From the NCBI RefSeq assembly GCF_023161965.1, contig NZ_JALNTY010000001.1:124001-188000 (forward strand): a stretch of DNA of 64,000 bases, written 5' to 3'. Source of the stretch: Anaerosoma tenue. Lineage in GTDB: Bacteria > Actinomycetota > Coriobacteriia > Anaerosomatales > Anaerosomataceae. The notes beneath the pieces are model-generated. The model ran no database searches. It was not told the origin of the DNA and worked only from the letters and a program-made list of their open reading frames with translations. This document shows, in pieces, positions 1 to 11,800 of this stretch; the stretch's first letter is position 1; every line of letters starts with the position of its first letter. Made by a program: the position numbers and the translations under genes.

Positions 1-287
1 CCACATGCCGGGGGGAGGGAAGGGTGCTCTCGGACACGACCAAGCGGATCATGGTGGAGCGCAGCCTCAGGGAGCTGCTCATGACCGGCCGCTCGTCGGC
101 GTACCTGATCGGCCTCAACCCGCAGACGTACGCGCTCGTCAGCGCTCCGGGCAACAACACGCTCACGCTTCTGCGGTCCGAGACGGGCAAGCAGGTGAGC
201 GTCATCGCCGACCCCGACGTGGGGCCCGTCGAGGTGCGCGTGCTCATCGAGGGCAAGGCGGGGATGCTCGGTACCGACGGGCTCTGA
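1..287 (+). CDS. Ribonuclease E/G family protein, C-terminal fragment
   Basis: This is the 3' end of a gene whose start lies left of the window. The reading frame begins T-C-R-G-E-G-R-V, which fits the second half of the CPxCxGxG zinc-link motif of RNase E/G; the codon before it ends in CC, compatible with proline. Family members are endonucleases that process rRNA and decay mRNA. The remaining 90 or so residues form the post-catalytic region and end at TGA 285-287. Its position directly before rplU-rpmA is the usual place of rne/rng in actinobacteria. Only the C-terminus is visible, so RNase E and RNase G cannot be told apart. Confidence 0.72.
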   Translation, partial: TCRGEGRVLSDTTKRIMVERSLRELLMTGRSSAYLIGLNPQTYALVSAPGNNTLTLLRSETGKQVSVIADPDVGPVEVRVLIEGKAGMLGTDGL

Positions 288-314
288 CGAAGTGGATGGA
301 CACGCCCGGAACCG

Positions 315-344
315 TTGACGCTCTCGGCCGGACTCTGTTAGCAT
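315..344 (+). promoter_or_regulatory. Predicted promoter of rplU-rpmA
   Basis: TTGACG (315-320) is followed 17-18 nt later by TTAGCA/TAGCAT (338-344), about 40 nt before the rplU start. This is a good sigma-A type match. The leader is too short to hold a large L21 autoregulatory structure. Confidence 0.6.
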
Positions 345-384
345 TGCGCTTCGCGTGTATCCCCTTTCGACTGGAGCGACATCC

Positions 385-948
385 ATGTATGCAGTGGTGA
401 ATACCGGCGGTAAGCAGGCCAAGGTCGAGGTCGGCACCATCGTCGCCGTAGAGAAGCTCAACGACGAGGTCGGCGCTACGGTGTCGCTCCCGGTCATGTT
501 CATCGCCGATGGCGATCGGGTGCTGGCCACGCCGGCGGAGATCGCCGGCGCGACGGTGACCGCGGAGGTCCTCGAGCATTTCAAAGGCGAGAAGCAGATC
601 GTCTTCAAGTTCAAGAAGCGCAAGGGCTACAAGCGCAAGACCGGCCACCGTCAGAGCCTGACCGCGGTGCGGATCCTCGACATCACGGCAGGTGACGGTT
701 CGAAGCCTGCGAAGAAGGTCGCGGAGAAGCCCGCCAAGGCGGAGGAGAAGCCGGCGAAGGCCGCGGACGAGAAGCCCGCGAAGAAGGCCGAGAAGGCCCC
801 CGTGGCAGAACCGGCCGCCGCGGCGCCAGCCGCCGAAGAGACGCCTGAGACGTGCGCTGCCCTGAAGGCTGATGGCACCCGGTGCCAGAACAAGCCGAAG
901 GAAGGCTCGAAGTACTGCGGTGTGCATGCGAAGAAGAACGAAGGCTGA
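385..948 (+). CDS. rplU: Ribosomal protein bL21 with C-terminal zinc-knuckle extension
   Basis: Structural protein of the 50S subunit. The first ~100 residues are canonical L21 (MYAVVNTGGKQ..., KRKGYKRKTGHRQ). The ATG at 385 is preceded by GGAG at 372-375; the frame is open 10 codons further up but without family similarity. Ordinary bL21 is about 100-105 residues; this one has 187. The extra part is a Lys/Ala/Pro/Glu-rich linker (about residues 108-154) followed by a Cys/His tail with the pattern C-x7-C-x9-C-x2-H near the end. The tail resembles small zinc-binding domains of the DUF5763 type (recognised by pattern only). Function of the tail is unknown. First gene of a two-gene operon with rpmA. 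Confidence 0.95.
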   Translation: MYAVVNTGGKQAKVEVGTIVAVEKLNDEVGATVSLPVMFIADGDRVLATPAEIAGATVTAEVLEHFKGEKQIVFKFKKRKGYKRKTGHRQSLTAVRILDITAGDGSKPAKKVAEKPAKAEEKPAKAADEKPAKKAEKAPVAEPAAAAPAAEETPETCAALKADGTRCQNKPKEGSKYCGVHAKKNEG

Positions 949-992
949 TAGACTATCCGGGCACTGCCCGACGGATGCGAGGGTGAACTGAG

Positions 993-3772
<2,780 letters not shown>

Positions 3773-3801
3773 GCGCGACCGATGTGAAGGAGTCGATGGA
3801 G

Positions 3802-5055
3802 ATGTCGGAGGTCCACGACCTGGCCGCACGGGCACGGCAGGCCGCTATCGCGCTGGCGAGCACGTCGACGGATCAGCGGAACCGCGCGCTGCTGGTGATG
3901 GCGCACGCGCTGGTGGCCAAGCAGGATGAGATCATCGCCGCCAACGAGGAAGACCTCGCGGCGGCCCGCGCCAAGGGCACCGCACCGGCGCTGCTCGACC
4001 GGCTCGAGCTCAACCCGATGCGCATCAAAGCGATCTCCGAGGCGCTGAAGAGCCTGTCGGTGCTTCCGGATCCCATCGGAGAGGTCGTGAGCGGCTCCAA
4101 GCTGTACAACGGCATCTCTCTCACGCAGGTGCGCGTGCCTCTCGGCGTAGTGGCGATCATCTACGAGGCCCGTCCCAACGTCACGGCGGATGCGGCCGGA
4201 CTCTGTGTGAAGACGGGCAACGCGGTCATCCTTCGCGGAGGCAGTCTTGCGGTGAACTCGAATCTCGCGATCACCCGGGTGCTCTCCAACGCCGCGGTGG
4301 GCGCGGGGCTTCCCGAGGGCTGTATCCAGTCGGTCGCCTCCACCGATCGCGAGGTGGCCAACGAACTGATGGGTCTTCACGGGATGATCGACGTTCTTAT
4401 CCCGCGCGGCGGGGCCGGGTTGATCAAGAGCGTGGTCGAGAACGCCAAGGTCCCGGTGATCGAGACCGGCGTGGGCAACTGCCACGTGTACATCCACGAG
4501 GCCGCCGACCCGCACATGGCGCAGCGCATCGTCGTCAACGCCAAGTGCCAGCGTCCGGGGGTATGCAATGCGGCCGAGAGCCTGCTCGTGGATGAGGCGG
4601 TCTACGAGCGTGTGCTCCCGCCGATCCTGCGTGCGCTTGAAGACGCCGGCGTGACCGTGCATGGTGACGAGAAGACGCGTGCGCTCGGCTCGATCATGCG
4701 TATCCAGGCCGCCACGGAGGACGACTGGGCCACCGAGTACCTTGACCTGCGCATCGCGTGCAAGGTGGTGACGGGCCTGAACGAGGCGATCGCCCACATC
4801 AACCGGTATGGCACCAAGCACAGCGAGGCGATCGTGACCGAGGACTACACTGCGGCGACGCGGTTCTTGAACGAGGTGGATGCCGCGGCGGTGTACGTGA
4901 ACGCGTCGACGCGGTTCACCGACGGCGGCGAGTTCGGGCTTGGCGCCGAGATCGGCATCTCGACACAGAAGCTCCACGCGCGCGGCCCGATGGGGCTGGC
5001 GGCGCTCACCACCACGAAATACCTGGCGATGGGAAGTGGACAGATACGCGAGTGA
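3802..5055 (+). CDS. proA: Gamma-glutamyl phosphate reductase
   Basis: Second step of proline synthesis: NADPH-dependent reduction of gamma-glutamyl phosphate to glutamate semialdehyde. It is an aldehyde-dehydrogenase fold enzyme of 417 residues with the catalytic cysteine in PGVCNAAE (C255 with this start) and the family signature around VNASTRFTDGGEFGLGAEIG. AAGGAG at 3787-3792 lies 9 nt before ATG 3802, which I chose over ATG 3796 and GTG 3784. Follows proB by 29 nt and overlaps nadD by four bases (GTGA). Confidence 0.96.
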   Translation: MSEVHDLAARARQAAIALASTSTDQRNRALLVMAHALVAKQDEIIAANEEDLAAARAKGTAPALLDRLELNPMRIKAISEALKSLSVLPDPIGEVVSGSKLYNGISLTQVRVPLGVVAIIYEARPNVTADAAGLCVKTGNAVILRGGSLAVNSNLAITRVLSNAAVGAGLPEGCIQSVASTDREVANELMGLHGMIDVLIPRGGAGLIKSVVENAKVPVIETGVGNCHVYIHEAADPHMAQRIVVNAKCQRPGVCNAAESLLVDEAVYERVLPPILRALEDAGVTVHGDEKTRALGSIMRIQAATEDDWATEYLDLRIACKVVTGLNEAIAHINRYGTKHSEAIVTEDYTAATRFLNEVDAAAVYVNASTRFTDGGEFGLGAEIGISTQKLHARGPMGLAALTTTKYLAMGSGQIRE

Positions 5056-5663
5056 GGAAGCGACTCCGCCTTGGCATCATGGGCGGCACGTTCGACCCGA
5101 TCCACTACGGTCACCTCGTTGCCGCTGAAGAGGCCCTTGTCCAGTTCAATCTGGACAAGGTGCTTTTCATGCCCACGGGTACCCCTGCGCGCAAGACGGA
5201 CCAGCGCGTGACCCCGGCCGAGCACCGCTACCTGATGACCGTCATCGCCACTGCGAGCAACCCCGACTTCGAAGTGAGCAGGCTGGAGATCGACCGCCCC
5301 GGAGTGACGTACACGGTCGACACGATGACCGAGTTGCGTACCCGGTACGGGGACAGCGCCGACCTCTTCTTCATCACCGGTGCGGACGCCGTGCTGGAGA
5401 TCCTCACCTGGAAGGACTCGGCGCGTCTGGCGGACCTGTGTACGCTCATCGCGGCTACACGTCCCGGCTACGACCTGTCGCCGTTCATGGAGCGGCCGGT
5501 GCCGTCGGGTCTGCGGGTTGAGACGATGGAGGTGCCGGCGCTGGCCATATCGTCCACGGACATCCGTGCGAGGATGGCGTCGCGCAGGCCTGTCCGCTAT
5601 CTCCTCCCGGAGGCTGTGGCGGCGTACGTGAGCAAGAACCGTCTCTACCGGGGGGACGGCTGA
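5052..5663 (+). CDS. nadD: Nicotinate-nucleotide adenylyltransferase
   Basis: Transfers AMP from ATP to nicotinate mononucleotide in NAD synthesis. The 203-residue protein has the nucleotidyltransferase signature GGTFDPIHYGHL near residue 10 and the C-terminal ISSTDIRARM motif. The frame is open far upstream (from 4758), but that part is only a shadow of proA. The GTG at 5052 overlaps the proA stop as GTGA and gives the normal family length. It leads the conserved nadD-yqeK-LCP-rsfS block. Confidence 0.95.
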   Translation: MRKRLRLGIMGGTFDPIHYGHLVAAEEALVQFNLDKVLFMPTGTPARKTDQRVTPAEHRYLMTVIATASNPDFEVSRLEIDRPGVTYTVDTMTELRTRYGDSADLFFITGADAVLEILTWKDSARLADLCTLIAATRPGYDLSPFMERPVPSGLRVETMEVPALAISSTDIRARMASRRPVRYLLPEAVAAYVSKNRLYRGDG

Positions 5664-5664
5664 G

Positions 5665-6243
5665 GTGGCGACGTCGTACGAGGCCGCACAGGCCGCCATC
5701 ATCGAGCGCCTGTCCCCTGAAGCGGCGCGGCACTGCGAGCGTGTGGCGTCGGTCGCCGCCCGCCTGGCGCAGCGCCACGGCCTCGACGCCGAGGAGGCGC
5801 GGGTGGCCGGACTCCTGCACGACTGGGACCGGGAGACCCCGGGAGCGGAACTGCTCCGGCGGGCGGAGCGGCTCGGGCTGCCCGTGACGGATACGGACCG
5901 CGCGGTCCCGTATCTGTTGCACGGCCCTGTGGCCGCGGCCGAGATCCGCGAGGTGTTCCCGGAGTTGAGCGACACGGCGGTGGAGGCGATCGGAGCGCAC
6001 ACGTTCGGGGCTCCGCACATGGGGGCGCTTGCGATGGTCGTCTACATTGCCGACGTGATCGAACCCGGCCGCACCCATGACGGCGTTGGGCTGCTGCGCG
6101 AGCGCGCGGAGAGCGCGGGGCTGGCGGAGGCGTTCGCCGATGCGTATGCGGCCTCGGTCAGGCACATCGTGAAGCGTCGCAAGCCCATCCATCCCACCAC
6201 GGTGGACGTATGGAACACCTATGTGGCCGGTGACGGCCGATGA
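5665..6243 (+). CDS. yqeK: YqeK-family HD-domain phosphohydrolase
   Basis: HD-superfamily metal-dependent hydrolase; YqeK proteins hydrolyse diadenosine tetraphosphate symmetrically. The 192 residues carry the first histidine in HCERV (H23), the HD pair in LLHDWD (H52, D53), and later LLHGPVAAAEIRE and GAHTFGAPHM, as in the family. Start GTG 5665 lies one base after the nadD stop. The C-terminus contains KRRKPIHPTTVDVWN. Sits between nadD and an LCP-like gene, the common genomic order for yqeK. Confidence 0.9.
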   Translation: MATSYEAAQAAIIERLSPEAARHCERVASVAARLAQRHGLDAEEARVAGLLHDWDRETPGAELLRRAERLGLPVTDTDRAVPYLLHGPVAAAEIREVFPELSDTAVEAIGAHTFGAPHMGALAMVVYIADVIEPGRTHDGVGLLRERAESAGLAEAFADAYAASVRHIVKRRKPIHPTTVDVWNTYVAGDGR

Positions 6244-7415
6244 GCAGGCGGTCGCGCACCAACAGCGACGCCGTCACGCAACGACCGGCCAACGGGTCGG
6301 ACTACCCGCGACGCCGCAGCCAGAGCGCGGCGGAGCCGCAACCCCAGGGATGGCGCGCTACCAAGCGGTCGTCGAAGCTCGGACACAAGGTCCGTCGTCA
6401 GCAGAAGGCCGAGCGGCTGAAGTCGAGCGTCCGTGACGGCGCACGCGCCACGCGGAACACGGTGATCGCGACCCTGCAGGTGATCGGCATGGCTGTCGGC
6501 GGGGTGCTGGCCGTGCTGGTGGTGCTCTTCGTCCTTGCCCTTGGCGTCAACGCCGGTGCGCGCTGGCTCGCCGAGCGCGAGGCCCGTGAGGAGGCCTCGC
6601 CCGAGGCGCAGGCAGAGAAGGCCGAGGAGAACCTCGTCGTCATCGGCAAGAACGGTGACGGGAGCGCGGAGTTCCTCGCGGTCCGGCTCGATGAGGAAGG
6701 CGAGCAGATCCTCGGCATCGGCATCCCGAGCGGCGCGTTCATGGAGGTGCCCGGTCAGGGTTTCGAGCGGGTCGGCGACAGCCTGTCCGGAGGGCCGGGC
6801 GTCTCGCTGGCCGCGATATCCAACTACCTGAGCATCCCGTTCGAGCATTACGTGGTCGTGGATGTTGCGATCTACCAGGACGCGATGACGAACCAGAGCC
6901 TTCGCACGGTGATGGAGAACCTCCAGGAGACAGACCTCTCGGAGGAGGATCGGGCGCGGATCGCCGGGTTCATCGAGGGCGTGAAGGGTGAGCGCACGGC
7001 TTTGGTGCCCCTGCCGGTGCGGCCGATCGACCTGGGCGGGGAGACGTTCTTCGAGCCACAGCGCGATCAGATCTCGGACCTGCTGCTGCAGTGGTGGGGT
7101 GTCCGCCTGGGCGCCGAGGACACCAGCGTACGGGTGATCCTCTATAACGGCTCCGGTACGCCGGGTATCGCGGGCGAGGCCGCTCAGCAGGTGATCGCCG
7201 CGGGTCTGCGCGTGGTGGACACCAAGAATGCCGACCGCTTCGACTACGATACGACGCTGATAGTCGTGCAAAGCGGCGAGACCGCGCATGGAGAGCTGGT
7301 GCAGGTCGCGCTCGGCGTGGGCGAGATCGTCGAGAAGCGGTCGGAGCAAGAGGTGGCCGACGTGATCGTGATAATCGGCAGGGACTATCAGCCCGCTGCC
7401 GCGTCCGAACAGTGA
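6240..7415 (+). CDS. LCP-like membrane protein with LytR_C domain
   Basis: A 391-residue protein with a basic, disordered cytoplasmic N-terminus (1-72), one membrane helix (about 74-102), an extracytoplasmic LytR-CpsA-Psr-like region (about 134-270) and a C-terminal LytR_C domain (about 298-385, VRVILYNGSGTPGIAGEAA). Active LCP enzymes attach glycopolymers to peptidoglycan and need an IPRDT-type arginine. Here that site reads IPSGAF, so catalysis by the usual mechanism is doubtful. The start ATG overlaps yqeK by four bases (ATGA) and its stop overlaps rsfS. A structural or regulatory envelope role is inferred only. Confidence 0.8.
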   Translation: MSRRSRTNSDAVTQRPANGSDYPRRRSQSAAEPQPQGWRATKRSSKLGHKVRRQQKAERLKSSVRDGARATRNTVIATLQVIGMAVGGVLAVLVVLFVLALGVNAGARWLAEREAREEASPEAQAEKAEENLVVIGKNGDGSAEFLAVRLDEEGEQILGIGIPSGAFMEVPGQGFERVGDSLSGGPGVSLAAISNYLSIPFEHYVVVDVAIYQDAMTNQSLRTVMENLQETDLSEEDRARIAGFIEGVKGERTALVPLPVRPIDLGGETFFEPQRDQISDLLLQWWGVRLGAEDTSVRVILYNGSGTPGIAGEAAQQVIAAGLRVVDTKNADRFDYDTTLIVVQSGETAHGELVQVALGVGEIVEKRSEQEVADVIVIIGRDYQPAAASEQ

Positions 7416-7816
7416 GCCCGGGAAGGAGCGAACCACTGGAACCCCGTGAGATAGCGTTGCTGGCGGCCTCGGCGGCCATGTCCAAGAAGGCGATCGACCC
7501 GGTCGTGCTCGACGTGGCCGAGACGCTCGTCATCACGTCGTACTTCGTGATCGCGAGCGGCGGCAGCGACCGACAGGTGGCGGCGATCGCCGACGAGGTG
7601 GAGAAGGTCCTGCGAGAGCAGGCCGGCGTGAAGCCGATCGGACGCGAGGGGGAGCGGGAACGGGAATGGGTCCTGCTCGACTTCGCCGACGTGGTCGTAC
7701 ATGTGTTCCAGCCGGAGGAGCGTGAGTTCTACCGGCTCGAGAAGTTGTGGTCCGACGCGCCGCGGCTGGAGCTGCCCGCCGAGGAGGGCCCGCTGGACCC
7801 GGTGGACGACAGGTGA
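7412..7816 (+). CDS. rsfS: Ribosomal silencing factor RsfS
   Basis: RsfS binds ribosomal protein uL14 and blocks joining of ribosomal subunits when nutrients fall. The ~130 residues match the family throughout (KKAIDPVVLDVAETLVITSYFVIASGGSDRQVAAIADEV..., DFADVVVHVFQPEEREFYRLEKLW). GTG 7412 overlaps the previous stop as GTGA but has no SD. A CTG at 7436 has a good AGGAG (7424-7428) seven bases upstream, so the true start may be the rare CTG. The stop overlaps the next gene's GTG. Confidence 0.94.
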   Translation: MSPGRSEPLEPREIALLAASAAMSKKAIDPVVLDVAETLVITSYFVIASGGSDRQVAAIADEVEKVLREQAGVKPIGREGEREREWVLLDFADVVVHVFQPEEREFYRLEKLWSDAPRLELPAEEGPLDPVDDR

Positions 7817-8748
7817 GACCCGCGTTCAGGGTGTACGGCATCCAGCTCGCCCTCGTAGGGGTGGCGGCGATCTGGGGCGGCACGTTCGTCATGGTCAAGG
7901 ACGCCGTGGAACGCTACCCCATGTACGCGTTCCTGGCGCTGCGGTTCGCGATCGCTGTCGTGGCCTTCGCGGTGGTGTTTCCCGCTTCGGTGCGCAGGCT
8001 CCGTGCCGGTACGATCGGCGTCGGTCTTCTGGCGGGGCTCCTGCTGACGGCCGGCTACGTCTTCCAGACCTGGGGCCTTCAGGACACCTCGGCGTCGAAA
8101 GCGGCGTTCATCACGGGCATGTTCGTGGTGATCACGCCCGCGCTCCAGGCGCTCGTGCTCAGACGGATGCCGCGCACCACCACGATCGTCGGCGTGGCGC
8201 TTGCCGTTGGCGGGCTGTGGCTGCTTTCAGGCGGCGGGGGCGGGGAGTGGAACATCGGCGACACACGGGTGCTGTTGTGCGCCTTCGCTTATGCGGCGCA
8301 CATGATCGTGCTCGGCGGCGTGGGCAGGAAGCACGAGGTGCAGCCGCTCACGCTTGTGCAGCTTGCCACCGTAGGCATCGTGACCGGTGCGATCTCGCTG
8401 CTCACCGAGCCGCGTGGCATGCCGGGAGACGGTGGCGTCTGGGCCGCGCTCGTGCTCACCGGTGTGTTCGCCTCGGCGGTGGCCTACGCGATCCAGACGT
8501 ACGCTCAGCGGTTCTTGTCCCCCGCCAAGACCGCGCTCATCCTCATCATGGAGCCCGCGTTCGGCGGGGTCTTCGGGTGGCTCGCGGGCGAGCGGCTCGG
8601 AATAGGCGGCCTGGCCGGCAGCGCGCTCATCCTGGCAGGGATGGTCGTGGCCGAGGTAGTGGGCGCCCGGACCGCCGGTGACGCCGAGGTGGCGCTGGAA
8701 CCGTCGATCGAGGGTCCGCCGCTGATCGTGGAGGACGACGGCCCCTGA
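7813..8748 (+). CDS. EamA/DMT-family transporter
   Basis: A 311-residue hydrophobic protein of the drug/metabolite transporter superfamily with two EamA halves, each of about five helices. The first half begins GIQLALVGVAAIWGGTFVMVKDAVERYP and the second contains FAYAAHMIVLGG...FASAVAYAIQTYAQRFLSPAKTALILIMEPAFGGVFGWL, both typical. Substrate cannot be predicted. Start GTG 7813 overlaps the rsfS stop (GTGA), so it is co-translated although functionally unrelated. An in-frame upstream GTG (7747) lies inside rsfS and was rejected. The tail after residue 290 is acidic and hydrophilic. Confidence 0.88.
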   Translation: MRPAFRVYGIQLALVGVAAIWGGTFVMVKDAVERYPMYAFLALRFAIAVVAFAVVFPASVRRLRAGTIGVGLLAGLLLTAGYVFQTWGLQDTSASKAAFITGMFVVITPALQALVLRRMPRTTTIVGVALAVGGLWLLSGGGGGEWNIGDTRVLLCAFAYAAHMIVLGGVGRKHEVQPLTLVQLATVGIVTGAISLLTEPRGMPGDGGVWAALVLTGVFASAVAYAIQTYAQRFLSPAKTALILIMEPAFGGVFGWLAGERLGIGGLAGSALILAGMVVAEVVGARTAGDAEVALEPSIEGPPLIVEDDGP

Positions 8749-8780
8749 GAATGGGCGGGGGAGCAACGTGCGCGTACCCG

Positions 8781-8830
8781 TTGACGCGTGATACCAGGGG
8801 GGGTATCGTTGGGATACCCCATGAGGTATC
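8781..8830 (+). promoter_or_regulatory. Promoter with double palindromic operator before the FAD/Fe-S gene
   Basis: TTGACG (8781-8786) and TATCGT (8804-8809) are 17 nt apart. Superimposed are two copies of GATACC-N6-GGTATC, at 8790-8807 and 8813-8830, spaced 23 bp. The first covers the -35/-10 spacer and the start of the -10; the second covers the likely transcription start. The first copy read on the minus strand is GATACC-CCCCCT-GGTATC, which resembles the C-tract operators of CsoR/RcnR/CstR-type repressors. No such regulator is encoded in the window. Confidence 0.6.
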
Positions 8831-8888
8831 GGCACGCGTGGTACCCGTGGGCTGAGAACCACTGATGCCGGCACGGGAAGGACCACGT

Positions 8889-11800
8889 ATGGCTGCGGTA
8901 AGCGAACGGGTCGAGAGACAACTCGGGGAGATCTTCGGTGATCGGATGCGTACCGATCGCGTTGAGCGCAAGCTCTACTCCTCGGACATCGGGGCGATGC
9001 CCCGGCTGATCAAGCCGCTCGTACCCACCGGGATCGCTGGCGCGATCGTGCGCCCGGTGAGCGAGGACGAGGTCGTGGCGCTCATGCGGGTGGCGCGCGC
9101 CGAGCGCGTGCCGGTGGTGCCGCGCGGGATGTCGACATCCGGTTACGGTGGCGTGCTTCCGGTGGAAGGCGCGATCGTGGCGGATATGTCGGCCATGGGC
9201 GGTCTTATCTCGGTGGACGCGGAGCGGATGACCGTGCGCGTCTTCGGCGGGACGCTTTGGGAGCCGCTGCAGAAGCAGCTCAACCGCAAGGGGCTCGACC
9301 TGCTGCTGTACCCGTCGTCGTTGCCGTCCTCCACGGTGGCCGGCTGGTTCGCCCAGGGCGGCGCCGGATTCGGAAGCTACGAGCACGGCTTCTTCAAGGA
9401 GAGCGTTCACTCGGCGCGTGTCGTGCATCTCGACGGCGCCGTGAAGGAGTACACCGGCGAAGAGCTCGAGCAGATCGTCGCCGATGCCGAGGGCATCACC
9501 GGCATCATCACCGAGATGGAGATCGGCATCCGCGCCCTCGAGGACGAAGTGCACCGCGTCCTCGCGCTCCCCACGAACGAAGCGCTGCAGAAGGCGCTCT
9601 CCGCGATCTCGGCCGAGAAGCTGCCGATCTGGTCGCTCACGTTCCTCAATCCCGAGTCGATCAAGCTCAAGAAGACCCTCCCGCATCGCCATGGTCACCC
9701 GTACGAGATGGCGCACGAGCACTATGAGCCCGTGCTGCCCGAGGAGTTCCTCGTGGTGATCGCGTACCCGGCGTCGCGTCACGAGGCGATCGATGCGCCG
9801 CTGCGCGCGATCCTCGAGGCCGCAGGCGGTACCGAGCTCGACGCCGAGGCGGCCGAGCACGAATGGGAGCTCCGCTTCGCGCCGATGCGCCTCAAGCGCG
9901 TGGGACCGTCGATCGTGCCCACCGAGGTCGTCGTGCCGCTCGACCAGCTCGGCGAGGTGCTCGGCAAGATCGATTCACGCGTGAAGCAGCCGTTCGTGCT
10001 GGAGGGCATGCTCGGCAAGGGTGACAAGGTGGTCCTGCTCGGCTTCATCCCGCACGACGAGCGCTCGCTCGCGTTCAACATCGCATTCGCCCTGTCGCTC
10101 GTGGTGATCAAGATCGCCAACGAGCACCGCGGCGGCGCGTACTCCACGGGTCTGTACTTCCGGCAGGAGGGTAAGAAGGTCCTCGGCCAGGCCAAGATCG
10201 CGGCCCTGGAGGCGTTCAAGCGCGCCAAGGACCCGGGCGACCTGCTCAACCCGAAGAAGGTCCTCGGTACGAGCCTGCTCAACGGCTTCATGAAACTCGC
10301 GCTGGCCTTCGAGCCAGTCGTGCGCCCCATCGCCAATCTCGCCACTCCGCCCGACAAGGTCGAGTCGCTCGAGACCAAGAACGGCGTACCCGGCGACGTG
10401 GCCTTCTACAGCTACGCGTGCGCCCAGTGCGGCTACTGCGTGCCCACCTGCGAGGAGTACAGCGTGCGCGGCTGGATGAGCCACTCGCCGCGCGGGAAGT
10501 ACGCATACCTCAAGGAGGTTATCGAGGGCCGGGAGAAGATCGACCAGAAGATGGTGGACACCTTCCTCGTGTGCACCACCTGCGAGGTCTGCAACACCCG
10601 CTGCCAGCTGCAGCTGCCGGTGGAGCACTCCTGGATGTCGATGCGCGGCCAGCTCATCCACGAGGAAGGTCGCATGACCTTCCCGCCGTTCGAGATGATG
10701 GGCGCGGCGCTGCAGGGGCAGCTCAACATCTGGGCGGGCAAGCGCGAGAAGCGTGCCGACTGGATGCCCGAGCACATCGCCGAGAAGATCGACCCCACAT
10801 CGGATGTGCTGTACTTCGCGGGCTGCACCGCAAGCTACGTGAACACCGACGTGGCCAAGTCGTCGGTGGAGCTGCTCGACGCCGCGGGCGTGAAGTTCAA
10901 CTACATGGGTACCGATGAGGCGTGCTGCGGCATCCCGATGAAGGTCTCCGGCAAGTGGGACGTCTTCGAGGAGATCTACGAGCACAACACCGCCGAGGCG
11001 CGGAAGCGCGGCGCCAAGACGATCGTGACGTCATGTCCCGCGTGCGGGCTCGTGTGGAAGGAGCTCTACGCCGACATCGCCGCCGAGCGCGGGGAGGCGT
11101 ACGAGTTCGAGGTGAAGCACTACTCGGAGATGGTGGCCGACGCGATCGCTGAGGGAGCGCTGGAGTTCACGCACGAGGTGGACAAGAAGCTCACGTTCCA
11201 CGACTCGTGCCACATGGGTCGTGCGCAGGGCAACTACGAGCCGCCGCGCGATATGCTCAAGGCGATCCCGGGCGTGGAGCTCGTCGAGATGGAGCACAAC
11301 CGGGAAGAGGGTCTGTGCTGCGGCTCGGTGCTCACGCTCATCGGCGAGACGCCGGTGGCCCCCGAACTCGGCAAGATGCGTCTGGACGAGGCGGTCGACG
11401 TGCAAGCCGACGCGATGGTGGCGCTCTGCCCGTGCTGCCAGGTGCAGCTGCGCGACTCGGCCGACAAGCGCGACATCCCGATGGAGGTCATCGACCTCGC
11501 GCACGTGGCGATGGACGGCCTCGGCATCGCGCATGAGGATCCGAGCCCGTACGCCAAGGAGATGTGGGGCTACTTCGAGAAGTTCATCTGGCTCATGAAG
11601 CCCGAGTCGATCACGAGCATCATGGTCGCCATGCTGCCGGACATGATGAAGGCGATGCCGCCCGCGATGCTGCCGATGATGCGCGCGGCGCGTGCGGTGC
11701 CGGACGGCCTGGCGATGATGGGCAAGATGATGCCCGCCATGATGCCGAAGATGATGCCGTCGATGATGCCCAAGGTCATGCCGGCGATGCTTGAGGAAGT

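Noticed and set aside
4758-5051. Long N-terminal extension of nadD
   Set aside because: The 98 extra codons are Arg/Gly-rich and lie out of frame over proA; GTG 5052 gives the normal start.
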